Origin: Azospirillum sp051124815
GTDB lineage: Bacteria; Pseudomonadota; Alphaproteobacteria; Azospirillales; Azospirillaceae
Reading direction: 5' to 3'
Assembly: GCF_051124815.1 (NCBI RefSeq)
Contig: NZ_CP118487.1
Span: 124,001 to 188,000, forward strand
DNA length: 64,000 bases
Shown: positions 27,959 to 37,039 of the stretch, piece by piece
Position numbering within the stretch: position 1 is the first letter of the stretch
Layout of the letters: each line of letters starts with the position of its first letter
The notes under the pieces: generated by a model
The model's database searches: none
Seen by the model: only the letters and a program-made list of their open reading frames with translations
What the model was told of the DNA's origin: nothing
Program-made: the position numbers and the translations under genes

Positions 27959-29095
27959 ATGCCGGACGACCAGCAGCACAGGGACGTCGTCACACTTGCC
28001 GATCAGGATGCCGGCCGCAGCGAACGCGGACAGCCGGCCGAGGATGCCGGCGGCAAGGGCAGGAAGCCCGGCTTCATCCGGCGCCATCCGCTGGCGATCA
28101 TCGTCGGGCTGGTGGTGCTCGCCCTGCTGGCGGTGACCGGCTACATCTATTGGCAGCGCAACATCCATCCCTATGAATCGACCGACGATGCCTTCATCGA
28201 CAGCCGTCAGTTCCCGGTCGCGCCCAAGGTGTCCGGCTATGTGACGGAGGTGGCGGTCGGCGACAACCAGCATGTGAAGGCCGGCGATCTGCTGTTCCGC
28301 ATCGACCCGCGCGACTATCAGACCGCGCTGGAGCAGGCGCAGGCCCAGATCGACTCCGCCCAGGCGGCGATCACCGGCTACGACGCGCAGATCGCCGCCC
28401 AGCGCGCCCAGATCGATCAGGCCCAGGCGGAGGTTGCCCAGGCAGAGGCGGCGGTCGGCTTCGCCAAGGAGGATGCGGCGCGCTACCGCGACCTGCAGTC
28501 CCGCGGCGCCGGAACGGTGCAGCAGGCGCAGCAGTCGACCGCCAACCTGCAGGAACAGCAGGCGAAGCTGACCAGCGCCAACGCCGCGGTGATCGCCGCC
28601 GAACGGCAGGTCGGTGCGCTGCAGGCCCAGCGCAGCAGCGCCGTGGCCGATCTGGCGCGCGCCAAGGCGCAGTTGGATCAGGCGAAGTTGAACCTATCCT
28701 ACACCACCGTCACCGCGGCGCAGCCGGGCCGGGTGGTGCAGCTGAGCGGCGCGGTCGGCCAGTTCGTCCAGGCCGGCCAGAGCCTCGCCATCTTTGTGCC
28801 TGACGACATCTGGGTCACCGCCAATTTCAAGGAAACCCAGATCACCGACATGCGGCCGGGCCAGCCGGTGGACATCCGCATCGATGCCTATCCCGACCAA
28901 AAGGTCACCGGCCATGTCGACAGCGTGCAGCCCGGCTCCGGCACCGCCTTCTCGCTGTTGCCGGCCCAGAACGCGACCGGCAATTACGTGAAGGTGGTGC
29001 AGCGCATCCCCGTAAAGATCGTCGTCGACCGCTGGCCGGACGGCGTGTCCATCGGCCCCGGCATGTCGGTGGTGCCGCGGGTGACGGTGCGATGA
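27959..29095 (+). CDS. emrA: HlyD-family membrane fusion protein (EmrA-like)
   Basis: A 378-residue periplasmic adaptor of a tripartite efflux pump. A cytoplasmic N-terminal tail (about 1-40) is followed by one membrane helix (HPLAIIVGLVVLALLAVTGYIYW core VVLALLAVTGYIYW), the biotinyl-lipoyl half-motif around YESTDDAFIDSRQFPVAPKVSG, an Ala/Gln-rich coiled coil (about 115-225), and the second lipoyl half. Its stop overlaps the next start by 4 bp, so the two are translated together. Confidence 0.92.
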   Translation: MPDDQQHRDVVTLADQDAGRSERGQPAEDAGGKGRKPGFIRRHPLAIIVGLVVLALLAVTGYIYWQRNIHPYESTDDAFIDSRQFPVAPKVSGYVTEVAVGDNQHVKAGDLLFRIDPRDYQTALEQAQAQIDSAQAAITGYDAQIAAQRAQIDQAQAEVAQAEAAVGFAKEDAARYRDLQSRGAGTVQQAQQSTANLQEQQAKLTSANAAVIAAERQVGALQAQRSSAVADLARAKAQLDQAKLNLSYTTVTAAQPGRVVQLSGAVGQFVQAGQSLAIFVPDDIWVTANFKETQITDMRPGQPVDIRIDAYPDQKVTGHVDSVQPGSGTAFSLLPAQNATGNYVKVVQRIPVKIVVDRWPDGVSIGPGMSVVPRVTVR

Positions 29096-30684
29096 GCGCC
29101 GCGGCGGAAGGCGCCGGTGCGGGCGGCTTCGATGCGTCGCAGAGTGCCGCCGGCGGCCGCAATCCCTGGCTGATCGCCGTGGTGGTCTCCATCGCCACCT
29201 TCATGGAGGTGCTGGACACCACCATCGCCAACGTCGCCCTGCGCTACATCTCCGGCACGCTGGCGGTCAGCGCCGACGAGGCGTCGTGGGTCGTCACCTC
29301 CTACCTTGTGGCGAACGCCATCGTGCTGACGGCCAGCAGCTTCATCGCCAAGCGCTATGGCCGCAAGCGCTTCTACCTGACCTGCCTGGGGCTGTTCACC
29401 GCCAGTTCGATCGCCTGCGGCTTCGCCTGGAATCTGGAATCGCTGCTGCTGTTCCGGGTGCTCCAGGGCTTCGCCGGCGGCGGCATGGTGCCGATCTCGC
29501 AGTCGATCCTGGCCGACAGCTTCCCGCCGGCCAAGCGCGGGCAGGCCTTCGCCATCTTCGGCATCGCCGTGGTGGTGGCGCCGGTGGTGGGGCCGACGCT
29601 GGGCGGCTGGCTGTCGGACAATCTGTCCTGGCACTGGTGCTTCCTGATCAACGGACCGGTCGGACTGTTCGCCTTCACGCTGGTCAGCCTTCTGGTGCAG
29701 GAGCCCAAATCCGCCATTGAGGAGCGACGGCGGATGAAGCGGCAGGGCATCCGCATGGATGTGGTCGGCTTCCTGCTGGTGGCGACCTTCCTCGGCTCGC
29801 TGGAGGTGATCCTCGACCGCGGCCAGACCGACGACTGGTTCGCGTCCGGCTTCATCATCACTTTCGCCATCATCTGCATCGCCGCCTTCTGCCTGATGAT
29901 CCCGTGGGAGATGACGCGGGAGAACCCGATGCTCGACCTGCGGATGGTGGCGACGCGGCAGTTCGGGTCCTGCTTCCTGGTGATGCTGGCGACCGGCGCC
30001 ATCCTGATCGCGACGACCCAGTTCCTGCCGGAGCTGCTGCAGGCCTATTACGGCTTCACCGCCACCTGGGCCGGTCTGGCGCTGTCGCCGGGCGGCATGG
30101 TGACCATGGTGATGATGATCGTCGTCGGCCGGCTGTCCGGGCGCATCCAGCCGAAATACCTGATCGCCACCGGCGCCACCATCGTCGCGCTGGCGATGTG
30201 GGATCTGACGCGGCTGAACCCGGACTCGACCTTCTGGTTCTTCGCATGGTCGCGCATCTATATCGGCATCGGCCTGCCGCTGATCTTCATTCCGATCACC
30301 ACCGCCTCCTATGACGGCATCCCGCGCGACAAGACCGATCAGGCCTCCGCCCTCATCAACGTCGCGCGCAATGTCGGCGGCTCCATCGGCGTATCCATCG
30401 CCCAGAATGTGCTGGCGATGCGGGAGCAGTTCCACCACAGCCGGCTGGTCGAGACCATCGTGCCCTCCAACCCGGCCTACCAGCACACCCTCGAACAGGC
30501 GACGACCTATTTCTCCACCGCCGGCGGGCAGGCGGGGGCGCGGGAACGGGCCATCGCCTATATCGGCCAGCAAGTGCAGATGCAGACCGCCTATTGGGCC
30601 TACATCGACGTGTTCTTCGCGCTGATGCTGATTTCCGCCTCGGCCGTGCCGCTGGCCCTCATCCTGCGGCGGGTGAAACACTGA
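29092..30684 (+). CDS. emrB: MFS drug efflux permease, DHA2 family (EmrB/QacA)
   Basis: A 530-residue transporter with 14 membrane helices. Motifs: the first helix FMEVLDTTIANVALRYISG (core LDTTIANVAL) typical of DHA2 carriers, the helix 2-3 loop AKRYGRKRFY, and motif C around GPTLGGWLSDN. It works with the adaptor encoded just upstream to expel toxic compounds by proton antiport. No regulator gene (MarR or TetR) is adjacent, which is unusual. Confidence 0.93.
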   Translation: MSAAAEGAGAGGFDASQSAAGGRNPWLIAVVVSIATFMEVLDTTIANVALRYISGTLAVSADEASWVVTSYLVANAIVLTASSFIAKRYGRKRFYLTCLGLFTASSIACGFAWNLESLLLFRVLQGFAGGGMVPISQSILADSFPPAKRGQAFAIFGIAVVVAPVVGPTLGGWLSDNLSWHWCFLINGPVGLFAFTLVSLLVQEPKSAIEERRRMKRQGIRMDVVGFLLVATFLGSLEVILDRGQTDDWFASGFIITFAIICIAAFCLMIPWEMTRENPMLDLRMVATRQFGSCFLVMLATGAILIATTQFLPELLQAYYGFTATWAGLALSPGGMVTMVMMIVVGRLSGRIQPKYLIATGATIVALAMWDLTRLNPDSTFWFFAWSRIYIGIGLPLIFIPITTASYDGIPRDKTDQASALINVARNVGGSIGVSIAQNVLAMREQFHHSRLVETIVPSNPAYQHTLEQATTYFSTAGGQAGARERAIAYIGQQVQMQTAYWAYIDVFFALMLISASAVPLALILRRVKH

Positions 30685-30715
30685 AAACGCAAAGGCCGTC
30701 CTGACACGAATGGCG

Positions 30716-33397
30716 TTACTTGACGGTCGCGGTCTCCTTCCGCGCCGAGGATTTGGCAGGCTTGGCCTCGACCGGCCCCACTTCCTGTGTCGATGCCTCG
30801 GCATAAGCGCGGCCATAGTAGCTGTCGAGCAGCAGTTGCCTGATCTCGGCGACCAGCGGATAGCGCGGATTGGCGCCGGTGCACTGGTCGTCGAAGGCCG
30901 CTTCGGCAATCGCATCGACCCGCGCCAGGAACGCCGCCTCCGGCACCCCCGCCGCCTGGATCGAGGCCGGGATCTCCAGCGCCCGCTTCATCTCCTCGAC
31001 CCATTGGATCAGCTTTTCCACCCGCTCATGGTCGCGGCTGCCGCCCAACTCCAGGTGTCGGGCGATCTGCGCATAGCGGGCCACGCCCTTGGGGCGGTCA
31101 TACTGGCTGAACGCCGTCTGCTTGGTCGGGATGTCCGCCGCGTTGTAGCGGATCACGTTGGCGATCAGCAGCGCGTTGGCGATGCCGTGCGGCAGGTGGA
31201 ACTCGGCCCCCAGCTTGTGCGCCATCGAATGGCAGACGCCGAGGAAGGCGTTGGCGAAGGCGATGCCGGCCAGCGTCGCCGCATTGTGCACCAGCTCCCG
31301 CGCCTTCGGGTCCTGAGCCCCGTTGCGGTAGGCCGAGGGCAGGTTCTCCTTCAGCAGCTTCAGCGCCTGCAACGCCTGACCGTCGCTGTACTCGTTCGCC
31401 ACCACCGAGACGTAAGCCTCCAGCGCGTGGGTCACCGCGTCGATCCCGCCCGCCGCGGTCAGGCCCTTGGGCATGTCCATGACGAGGTTGGCATCGACGA
31501 TCGCCAGCGTCGGCGTCAGTTCGTAATCGGCGATCGGATATTTGGTGCCGGTGCGCTCGTCGGTGACCACGGCGAAGGGCGTCACTTCCGACCCGGTGCC
31601 GGACGTGGTCGGCACCGCCACCAGTTGCGCCTTCACCCCCAGCTTGGGGAAGGTGTAGATGCGCTTGCGGATGTCCATGAAGCGCAGGGCCAGATCCTCG
31701 AACGCCACTTCGGGCGCCTCGTACATCACCCAGATGATCTTGGCCGCGTCCATCGGCGAGCCGCCGCCCAGCGCCAGGATCACGTCGGGCTGGAAGGCAT
31801 TCGCCAGCGCCACGCCCTTGCGCACCACCGCCAGCGTCGGGTCGGCGCTGACCTCGAAGAAGGTCTCGACCTCCAGACCCAGCGATTTCAGCACGCGGAC
31901 GCTGTCGTTGACATGGCCGTTCTCGAACAGGAAGCGGTCGGTGACGATCAGGCAGCGCTTCTTGCCGCGCAGTTCCTCAAGCGCGAAAGGCAGGCAGCCG
32001 CGGCGGAAATAGATCGACTTGGGCAGCTTGTGCCACAGCATGTTCTCCGCCCTCTTCGCCACCGTCTTCTTGTTGATCAGGTGCTGCGGCCCAACATTCT
32101 CCGAGATCGAGTTGCCGCCCCAGGAGCCGCAGCCCAGCGTCAGCGACGGGGCGAGGCGGAAGTTGTAGAGGTCGCCGATGCCGCCATGCGACGACGGCGT
32201 GTTGATCAGGATGCGGGCGGTCTTCATCCTATCGCCGAAATGGCGGATGCGGTCGGCCTGCTGGTCCTGGTCGGTGTAGAGCGCCGAGGTGTGGCCGATG
32301 CCGCCCAGCGCGACCAGCGCGGCGGCCTTGTCGCAGGCTTCCATGAAGTCCTTGGCGCGGTAGAGCGCCAGGGTCGGCGACAGCTTCTCGTGGGCGAAGG
32401 GTTCGCTGTCGGCGATGTCGGTGACCTCGGCGATCAGCACCTTGGTGGCGTGGGGGACGGTCAGGCCGGCCATGGCGGCGATGGCGTGGGCCGGCTGGCC
32501 GACGATGTCGGCATTCAGATGGCCGTCGGTCAGCAGGACCTTGCGCACGGCGTCGGCCTCGCGGGCCGACAGGATGTAGCCGCCATGGTGGGCGAAGCGG
32601 TCGCGCACGGCGTCATAGACGGCATCGACCACCACCGCCGACTGTTCGGACGCGCAGACCACGCCGTTGTCGAAGGTCTTGGACATCAGGATCGAGGCGA
32701 CGGCGCGCTTGATGTCGGCGAACTCGTCGATGACGGCCGGGGTGTTGCCGGCGCCGACGCCGATGGCGGGCTTGCCGGAGGAATAGGCGGCCTTGACCAT
32801 GCCCGGCCCGCCGGTAGCGAGGATCAGGTTGATGTCGGGATGGTGCATGACGGCGTTGGACAGTTCCAGCGAGGGCTCGTCGATCCAGCCGATGATGTCG
32901 TCGGGGGCGCCGGCCTCGACCGCGGCGGCGAGCACCAGGCGGGCGGCCTCGCAGGTCGATTTGCGGGCGCGGGGATGGGGGGAGAGGACCAGGCCGTTGC
33001 GGGTCTTCAGCGCGATCAGCGCCTTGAAGATGGCGGTGGAGGTCGGGTTGGTGGTGGGGACGATGCCGCAGATCAGGCCGACCGGCTCGGCGATGGTGAG
33101 GATGCCGCCGTCGTGATCCTCGGAGAGGACGCCGCAGGTCTTCTCGTCCTTGTACTTGTTGTAGATGTATTCGGCGGCGAAGTGGTTCTTGATGACCTTG
33201 TCCTCCATCACGCCCATGCCGGTCTCCGCCACCGCCATCTTGGCGAGCGGGATGCGGGCGTTGGCGGCGGCGAGCGCCGCGCTGCGGAAGATCAGGTCGA
33301 CCTTCTCCTGCGGGTAGTCGGCGAAGCGCGCCTGCGCCGCCTTCACCCGGGCGATCAGGGCGTTCAGGTCGGAAAGGGATTTGACAGTCGTAGCCAT
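30716..33397 (-). CDS. adhE: Bifunctional acetaldehyde-CoA / alcohol dehydrogenase
   Basis: An 893-residue AdhE, close to the usual 890. The N-terminal half is a CoA-acylating aldehyde dehydrogenase with the catalytic Cys in NGVVCASEQS (about residue 250). The C-terminal half is an iron alcohol dehydrogenase with the NAD motif GGGSPMDAAK and the metal-site histidines in CHSMAHKLGAEFHLPHG. It reduces acetyl-CoA to ethanol under low oxygen, regenerating NAD. The ATG at 33397 has a GAGG ribosome binding site. The upstream region carries an FNR-type box and two matching palindromes, which fits oxygen-dependent control. Confidence 0.96.
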   Translation of the reverse strand: MATTVKSLSDLNALIARVKAAQARFADYPQEKVDLIFRSAALAAANARIPLAKMAVAETGMGVMEDKVIKNHFAAEYIYNKYKDEKTCGVLSEDHDGGILTIAEPVGLICGIVPTTNPTSTAIFKALIALKTRNGLVLSPHPRARKSTCEAARLVLAAAVEAGAPDDIIGWIDEPSLELSNAVMHHPDINLILATGGPGMVKAAYSSGKPAIGVGAGNTPAVIDEFADIKRAVASILMSKTFDNGVVCASEQSAVVVDAVYDAVRDRFAHHGGYILSAREADAVRKVLLTDGHLNADIVGQPAHAIAAMAGLTVPHATKVLIAEVTDIADSEPFAHEKLSPTLALYRAKDFMEACDKAAALVALGGIGHTSALYTDQDQQADRIRHFGDRMKTARILINTPSSHGGIGDLYNFRLAPSLTLGCGSWGGNSISENVGPQHLINKKTVAKRAENMLWHKLPKSIYFRRGCLPFALEELRGKKRCLIVTDRFLFENGHVNDSVRVLKSLGLEVETFFEVSADPTLAVVRKGVALANAFQPDVILALGGGSPMDAAKIIWVMYEAPEVAFEDLALRFMDIRKRIYTFPKLGVKAQLVAVPTTSGTGSEVTPFAVVTDERTGTKYPIADYELTPTLAIVDANLVMDMPKGLTAAGGIDAVTHALEAYVSVVANEYSDGQALQALKLLKENLPSAYRNGAQDPKARELVHNAATLAGIAFANAFLGVCHSMAHKLGAEFHLPHGIANALLIANVIRYNAADIPTKQTAFSQYDRPKGVARYAQIARHLELGGSRDHERVEKLIQWVEEMKRALEIPASIQAAGVPEAAFLARVDAIAEAAFDDQCTGANPRYPLVAEIRQLLLDSYYGRAYAEASTQEVGPVEAKPAKSSARKETATVK

Positions 33398-33478
33398 GAT
33401 CGGGCCTCTCCCGTCGGGCGTCGCCGTGCGGCCGGTCTTCCGGCCCGCAACGCCCGGATCTCGCGGTTCCATGCGGTA

Positions 33479-33493
33479 TGTAGTAAACCTACA
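33479..33493. promoter_or_regulatory. Palindrome TGTAG-N5-CTACA, copy 1 (adhE promoter)
   Basis: TGTAG-TAAAC-CTACA, 82 bp upstream of the adhE start. The same half-sites and spacer length recur at 33642-33656. Possible operator; the binding protein is unknown. Confidence 0.5.
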
Positions 33494-33541
33494 CATCGCC
33501 TATCGGCCGCGCAAGAGTGGTCCTACCATTTGCCGCCAGAA

Positions 33542-33555
33542 TTGATCTGGATCAG
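33542..33555. promoter_or_regulatory. FNR/FixK-type box upstream of adhE
   Basis: TTGAT-CTGG-ATCAG matches the FNR/FixK consensus TTGAT-N4-ATCAA at 9 of 10 positions. It lies about 145 bp upstream of the adhE start, a place suited to activation under low oxygen. Confidence 0.65.
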
Positions 33556-33640
33556 GTCGATTGGAGCGGATGCAGGGGCGCCGTTCTTATGCGCACGCCC
33601 CTGCTCAGCAAAACTCCAGGCAAACGACTGAAGACGCTCA

Positions 33641-33657
33641 ATGTAGTTAAACTACAT
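33641..33657. promoter_or_regulatory. Palindrome TGTAG-N5-CTACA, copy 2
   Basis: ATGTAGTTAAACTACAT: perfect 7-bp arms around TAA. It shares TGTAG-N5-CTACA with the copy at 33479-33493; the centres are 163 bp apart. It lies between the end of the arsenite carrier gene and adhE. Confidence 0.55.
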
Positions 33658-33717
33658 GCCATTTAAAGCTGAAAGCGGGCGTGTCATCCACGGCAGAGCC
33701 CGCCGAACTGATGAAAA

Positions 33718-34794
33718 TCACGCCCCCGCCCGTCCTTCGTACCACGGCTTGGTTGCCTTGACGATACGCACCACCGACAGCATCACCGGCACTTCGACCA
33801 GCACGCCGACCACGGTGGCGAGCGCCGCGCCGGAGCCGAGCCCGAACAGGCTGATCGCGGCGGCGACCGCCAGTTCGAAGAAGTTGGAGGCGCCGATCAG
33901 CGCCGCCGGCGCCGCCACGCACCACGCCACCCCGAACCGGCGCGACAGCCAATAGGCGAGGCCGGCATTGAAATAGACCTGGATCAGGATCGGCACCGCC
34001 AGCAGGACGATGACCAGCGGCTGCGCCAGGATTTGCTCGCCCTGGAAACCGAACAGCAGCACCAGCGTGGTCAGCAGCGCCAGCAGCGACACCGGCTGGA
34101 TCCGGCCGAGCACGCGCGCCAGCGCCGGCTCGCCGCCGCCGGCCAGCAGGCTGCGCCGCCAGAGCTGGGCCGCCACCACCGGGATGACGATGTAGAGCAG
34201 CACCGACAGCAGCAGCGTCCCCCACGGCACCGTGATAGACGCGACGCCCAGCAGCAGCCCGACGATGGGCGCGAAGGCGAACACCATGATCAGGTCGTTC
34301 AGCGCCACCTGACTCAGCGTGTAGTGCGGCTCGCCCTCGCATAGGTTCGACCAGACGAACACCATCGCGGTGCAGGGCGCCGCCGCCAGCAGGATCAGCC
34401 CGGCGATGTAGGAGGAAATCTGCTCCTGCGGCAGCAGCGGGGCGAACAGATGGCCGATGAATGCCGTGCCGAGCAGCGCCATCGAGAAGGGCTTGACAGC
34501 CCAGTTGATGAACAGCGTCACGCCGATGCCGCGCCAATGTTCCCGCACCTGTCCCAGCGCGCCGAGGTCGATCTTCAGCAGCATCGGCACGATCATCAGC
34601 CAGATCAGCACCGCCACCGGCAGATTGACCTGGGCGACCTCCGCCGCCGCGATGGCGTGGAACAGTCCGGGCACCAGATGGCCGAGCGCGATACCGGCGA
34701 CGATGCACAGCGCCACCCACAGGCTGAGATAGCGCTCGAACAGGCCCATGGCGGGACGCGCCGCCGGGGCGGTGGAGTGGACGTCAGCGGTCAT
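33718..34794 (-). CDS. acr3: Arsenite efflux permease, ACR3 type
   Basis: A 358-residue carrier with ten predicted helices that expels As(III). The start LFERYLSLWVALCIVAGIALG and the blocks AVLIWLMIVPMLLKID, APCTAMVFVWSNLCEGE (with the conserved Cys) and ALIGASNFFELAVAAAIS identify the ACR3 family rather than ArsB. Its start overlaps the arsC end by 11 bp. It is the last gene of the arsR-arsC-acr3 operon. Confidence 0.95.
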   Translation of the reverse strand: MTADVHSTAPAARPAMGLFERYLSLWVALCIVAGIALGHLVPGLFHAIAAAEVAQVNLPVAVLIWLMIVPMLLKIDLGALGQVREHWRGIGVTLFINWAVKPFSMALLGTAFIGHLFAPLLPQEQISSYIAGLILLAAAPCTAMVFVWSNLCEGEPHYTLSQVALNDLIMVFAFAPIVGLLLGVASITVPWGTLLLSVLLYIVIPVVAAQLWRRSLLAGGGEPALARVLGRIQPVSLLALLTTLVLLFGFQGEQILAQPLVIVLLAVPILIQVYFNAGLAYWLSRRFGVAWCVAAPAALIGASNFFELAVAAAISLFGLGSGAALATVVGVLVEVPVMLSVVRIVKATKPWYEGRAGA

Positions 34795-35302
34795 CGGTGC
34801 CGCCCTCCGCCCGTGCCATGTCGTCCATTTTGCGCTTCAGCGCCATGCGGTCGAGCGACGCGATGGGCAGGGCGGCGAAGGCCTGGATGCGGCGCTGGAT
34901 CTGCCCGAACACCGTGGCGGTGAAGGCGGCCTTCTCCGCATCGGTGCCGGTGGCGCTGGACGGGTCGGGGAAGCCCCAATGGGCGCTGATCGGCTGGCCC
35001 GGCCACACCGGGCAGACCTCTCCGGCGGCGTTGTCGCAGACGGTGACGACGAAGTCCATGTGGGGGGCGCCGGGGGCGGCGAACTCGTCCCAGGTCTTCG
35101 ACCGCAACTCCGCCGTCGGGAAACCCAGCCGTTCCAGCAGGTCGCGGACATGGGGGTTGATGCGTCCGGACGGCTGGCTGCCGGCGCTGAAGCCGCGGAA
35201 GCGGCCCTTGCCCTCCCGGTTCAGCAGGCATTCCGCCATGACGCTGCGGGCGCTGTTGTGCGTGCACAGGAACAGCACGTTGTAGACGCGTTGCTCAGCC
35301 AT
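34784..35302 (-). CDS. arsC: Arsenate reductase, low-molecular-weight phosphatase type
   Basis: A 172-residue enzyme reducing arsenate to arsenite. The catalytic loop CTHNSARS starts at Cys13, and Cys89 and Cys97 (in VTVCDNAAGEVCPVW) match the two extra cysteines of the thioredoxin-coupled class, although they are 8 rather than 7 residues apart. The start at 35302 is 23 bp after arsR. The product feeds the ACR3 pump. Confidence 0.93.
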   Translation of the reverse strand: MAEQRVYNVLFLCTHNSARSVMAECLLNREGKGRFRGFSAGSQPSGRINPHVRDLLERLGFPTAELRSKTWDEFAAPGAPHMDFVVTVCDNAAGEVCPVWPGQPISAHWGFPDPSSATGTDAEKAAFTATVFGQIQRRIQAFAALPIASLDRMALKRKMDDMARAEGGTDDR

Positions 35303-35325
35303 TCTTCGCTCCGTTATTCGGATTG

Positions 35326-35700
35326 TCAGCAGCCGCAGCGCGGAGCCGTGGTCTTTTCCGTGTTGGCCGCCTCCGGCCTGGGTGCGCAGACCGGGATGCA
35401 GACGCCCGCGTCGGACGACCGGCCGCAGCAGTTTTCCGACAGGAAGCCGACGATGCCGGTCATCCGGTCGAAATCGGCCGAGTAGATCAGCGACCGGCTC
35501 TCGCGCCGCTGCACGATCAGCCCGGCATGGGTCAGGTTGGACAGGTGGAAGGACAGGGTGGCCGGCGCGACCGCCAGCGCCTCCGCGATCGCCCCGGCGG
35601 AGCGGCCCTCCGGCCCCGCCTCCACCAGCAGGCGGAAGATGTCCAGCCGCGTCTCCTGCGCCAGCGCCGCCAGCCCGGCCAGGACGTCCTTCTTCTCCAT
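35326..35700 (-). CDS. arsR: ArsR-family arsenic-responsive repressor
   Basis: A 124-residue winged-helix repressor (ALAQETRLDIFRLLVEAG, APATLSFHLSNLTHAGLIVQRR). The usual CxC arsenic site in the recognition region is absent. Instead the C-terminus is rich in cysteine (Cys91, Cys92, Cys101, Cys105, Cys122, Cys124), a pattern known from ArsR variants that bind arsenite at the C-terminal part. It is first in the operon and probably represses it. The ATG at 35700 starts right at the conserved domain. Confidence 0.93.
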   Translation of the reverse strand: MEKKDVLAGLAALAQETRLDIFRLLVEAGPEGRSAGAIAEALAVAPATLSFHLSNLTHAGLIVQRRESRSLIYSADFDRMTGIVGFLSENCCGRSSDAGVCIPVCAPRPEAANTEKTTAPRCGC

Positions 35701-35831
35701 GCCGCCGTTCCTGAATTCGATGTTTCGACAAACATGGAAATGCCAGCCGCGACCCATGCTGTCAACGACAGTTCCATGACAATCGAAATAACAGTCGGTT
35801 ACACCGCGTCCCAACGATGAGCGGAGCCCAA

Positions 35832-35869
35832 AAACCAAAGGCCTCCGCGGCGGTGCCGGCGGAGGCCTT
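35832..35869 (-). terminator. Rho-independent terminator of the small membrane peptide gene
   Basis: On the minus strand, arms GCGGAGGCCTT-type 11-bp stem (35859-35869 with 35838-35848) around a 10-base loop, followed by a tttggttttt tract. It lies 51 bp after the stop of the 26-residue gene. Confidence 0.8.
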
Positions 35870-35919
35870 GGTGTGTCGGGATCGTCAAACCTGGGCGGAT
35901 GGAGGCCAGGGTGGGCGAC

Positions 35920-36000
35920 TTAGAAGCCGATAATGCCCGTCATCCAAAGAAGGATCACGATGATTCCCGGAACACCCAGAAGCCAGAGAAGAATGGGCAT
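35920..36000 (-). CDS. 26-residue hydrophobic membrane peptide, unknown function
   Basis: A very short gene encoding MPILLWLLGVPG followed by IIVILLWMTGIIGF, in effect one membrane-spanning segment with almost no charge. Three signals support it as real: a GGGAGG ribosome binding site 7 bases before the ATG, a strong terminator just downstream, and an upstream GGAAC-N17-CGTT promoter element of the alphaproteobacterial EcfG stress sigma factor. It could be a stress-induced membrane or regulatory peptide. I do not recognise a named family. Confidence 0.75.
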   Translation of the reverse strand: MPILLWLLGVPGIIVILLWMTGIIGF

Positions 36001-36062
36001 GCTATGCCTCCCTATTCGGATCAGCAGGTTGCAAGAGCAGAACTCTCAGATGCTTCCGAATC

Positions 36063-36088
36063 AACGGGACGACTTGCGATTCTGTTCC
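36063..36088 (-). promoter_or_regulatory. EcfG-type general stress promoter
   Basis: On the minus strand, GGAAC (36084-36088), 17 bases, CGTT (36063-36066). This matches the consensus GGAAC-N16/17-CGTT of the alphaproteobacterial general stress sigma factor EcfG. It would start transcription about 55 bases before the membrane peptide gene. Confidence 0.7.
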
Positions 36089-36149
36089 AAGATTTTTTGC
36101 CATGCCCGCGGTTCGCGCGAAATTTTCGCCGACGCCGCCGGCGGTACCC

Positions 36150-37025
36150 TCAATCCTCCAGCAGCGGCCGGCCGTCGGCGATGATCGACACCAGGGCGTC
36201 CATCACCGCCCGCACCCGTGCCGACCGCCTGAGGTCGCCATGCACCAGCAGCCACAGCTCGCGCGGCTGCGGCGGCGGGGGAGCGGGGTCCGGCATCACC
36301 GCGACCAGCGAGGGATCGGACCGGCCGATGAAATGCGGAATCGCCGCGATGCCGACGCCGGCCGAGGCGGCGCCGCGCAGGCTCATCAGGTCGTTGGCGC
36401 GGAAGACGAAGGGCCGGCGGCCGGCGACCTGCCGCAGCCAGCGCTGTTGCGGCACATGGTCCAGGCTCTCGTCATAGCCGATGAACTCCCAGCCTGCCTC
36501 GTCGCGGCCGTCGAGATAGCCCGGCGTGGCGTAGAGCCCGTAGCCCATCGCGCCGACGCGGCGAGCCACCAGCCCCTCGTCCTCCGGCCGCTGCAGGCGC
36601 AGGGCGAGGTCGGCCTCCCGCCGGGTCAGGCTGACCGCGCGGGCATCGCCCACCAGTTCCACCACCAGCTTCGGCAGAATCCGCCGCAGCCCGGCCAATC
36701 GCGGGGCGAGGAAATGGCTGGCGAAGGCCGGCGGGGCCGACAGGCGCACCGTGCCGGCCGGCTCGCCCGGCTGGCCGCGGGCATGGCGCTCCACCGCCAG
36801 CACGCCGTCCTCCACCCGGCGGGCCAGCGCCGCGAACTCCTCCCCCTCCGCCGTCGGGGCGTAGCCGCGCGGCAGCCGGTCGAACAGGCGCACGCCCAGA
36901 TCGGCCTCCAGCGCCGCCACCCGGCGGGCGACGGTGGAATGGTCCACCCCCAGCCGCCGCGCCGTCGCCGACAGGCTGCCGCTGTCCGCCAGCGCCAGGA
37001 AGACGCGCAGGTCGTCCCAGTTCAT
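36150..37025 (-). CDS. LysR-family regulator
   Basis: A 291-residue regulator with winged helix WDDLRVFLALADSGSLSATA and RLGVDHSTVARRVAALEADLG, then a type 2 periplasmic-binding effector domain. The H-S-T-V-A-R-R variant of the recognition helix marks the group that often controls a divergent oxidoreductase. It is divergent from the quinone reductase gene at 37143; the 117-bp gap holds a clear inverted repeat. Confidence 0.9.
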   Translation of the reverse strand: MNWDDLRVFLALADSGSLSATARRLGVDHSTVARRVAALEADLGVRLFDRLPRGYAPTAEGEEFAALARRVEDGVLAVERHARGQPGEPAGTVRLSAPPAFASHFLAPRLAGLRRILPKLVVELVGDARAVSLTRREADLALRLQRPEDEGLVARRVGAMGYGLYATPGYLDGRDEAGWEFIGYDESLDHVPQQRWLRQVAGRRPFVFRANDLMSLRGAASAGVGIAAIPHFIGRSDPSLVAVMPDPAPPPPQPRELWLLVHGDLRRSARVRAVMDALVSIIADGRPLLED

Positions 37026-37039
37026 TGCTTATGCCCTAT

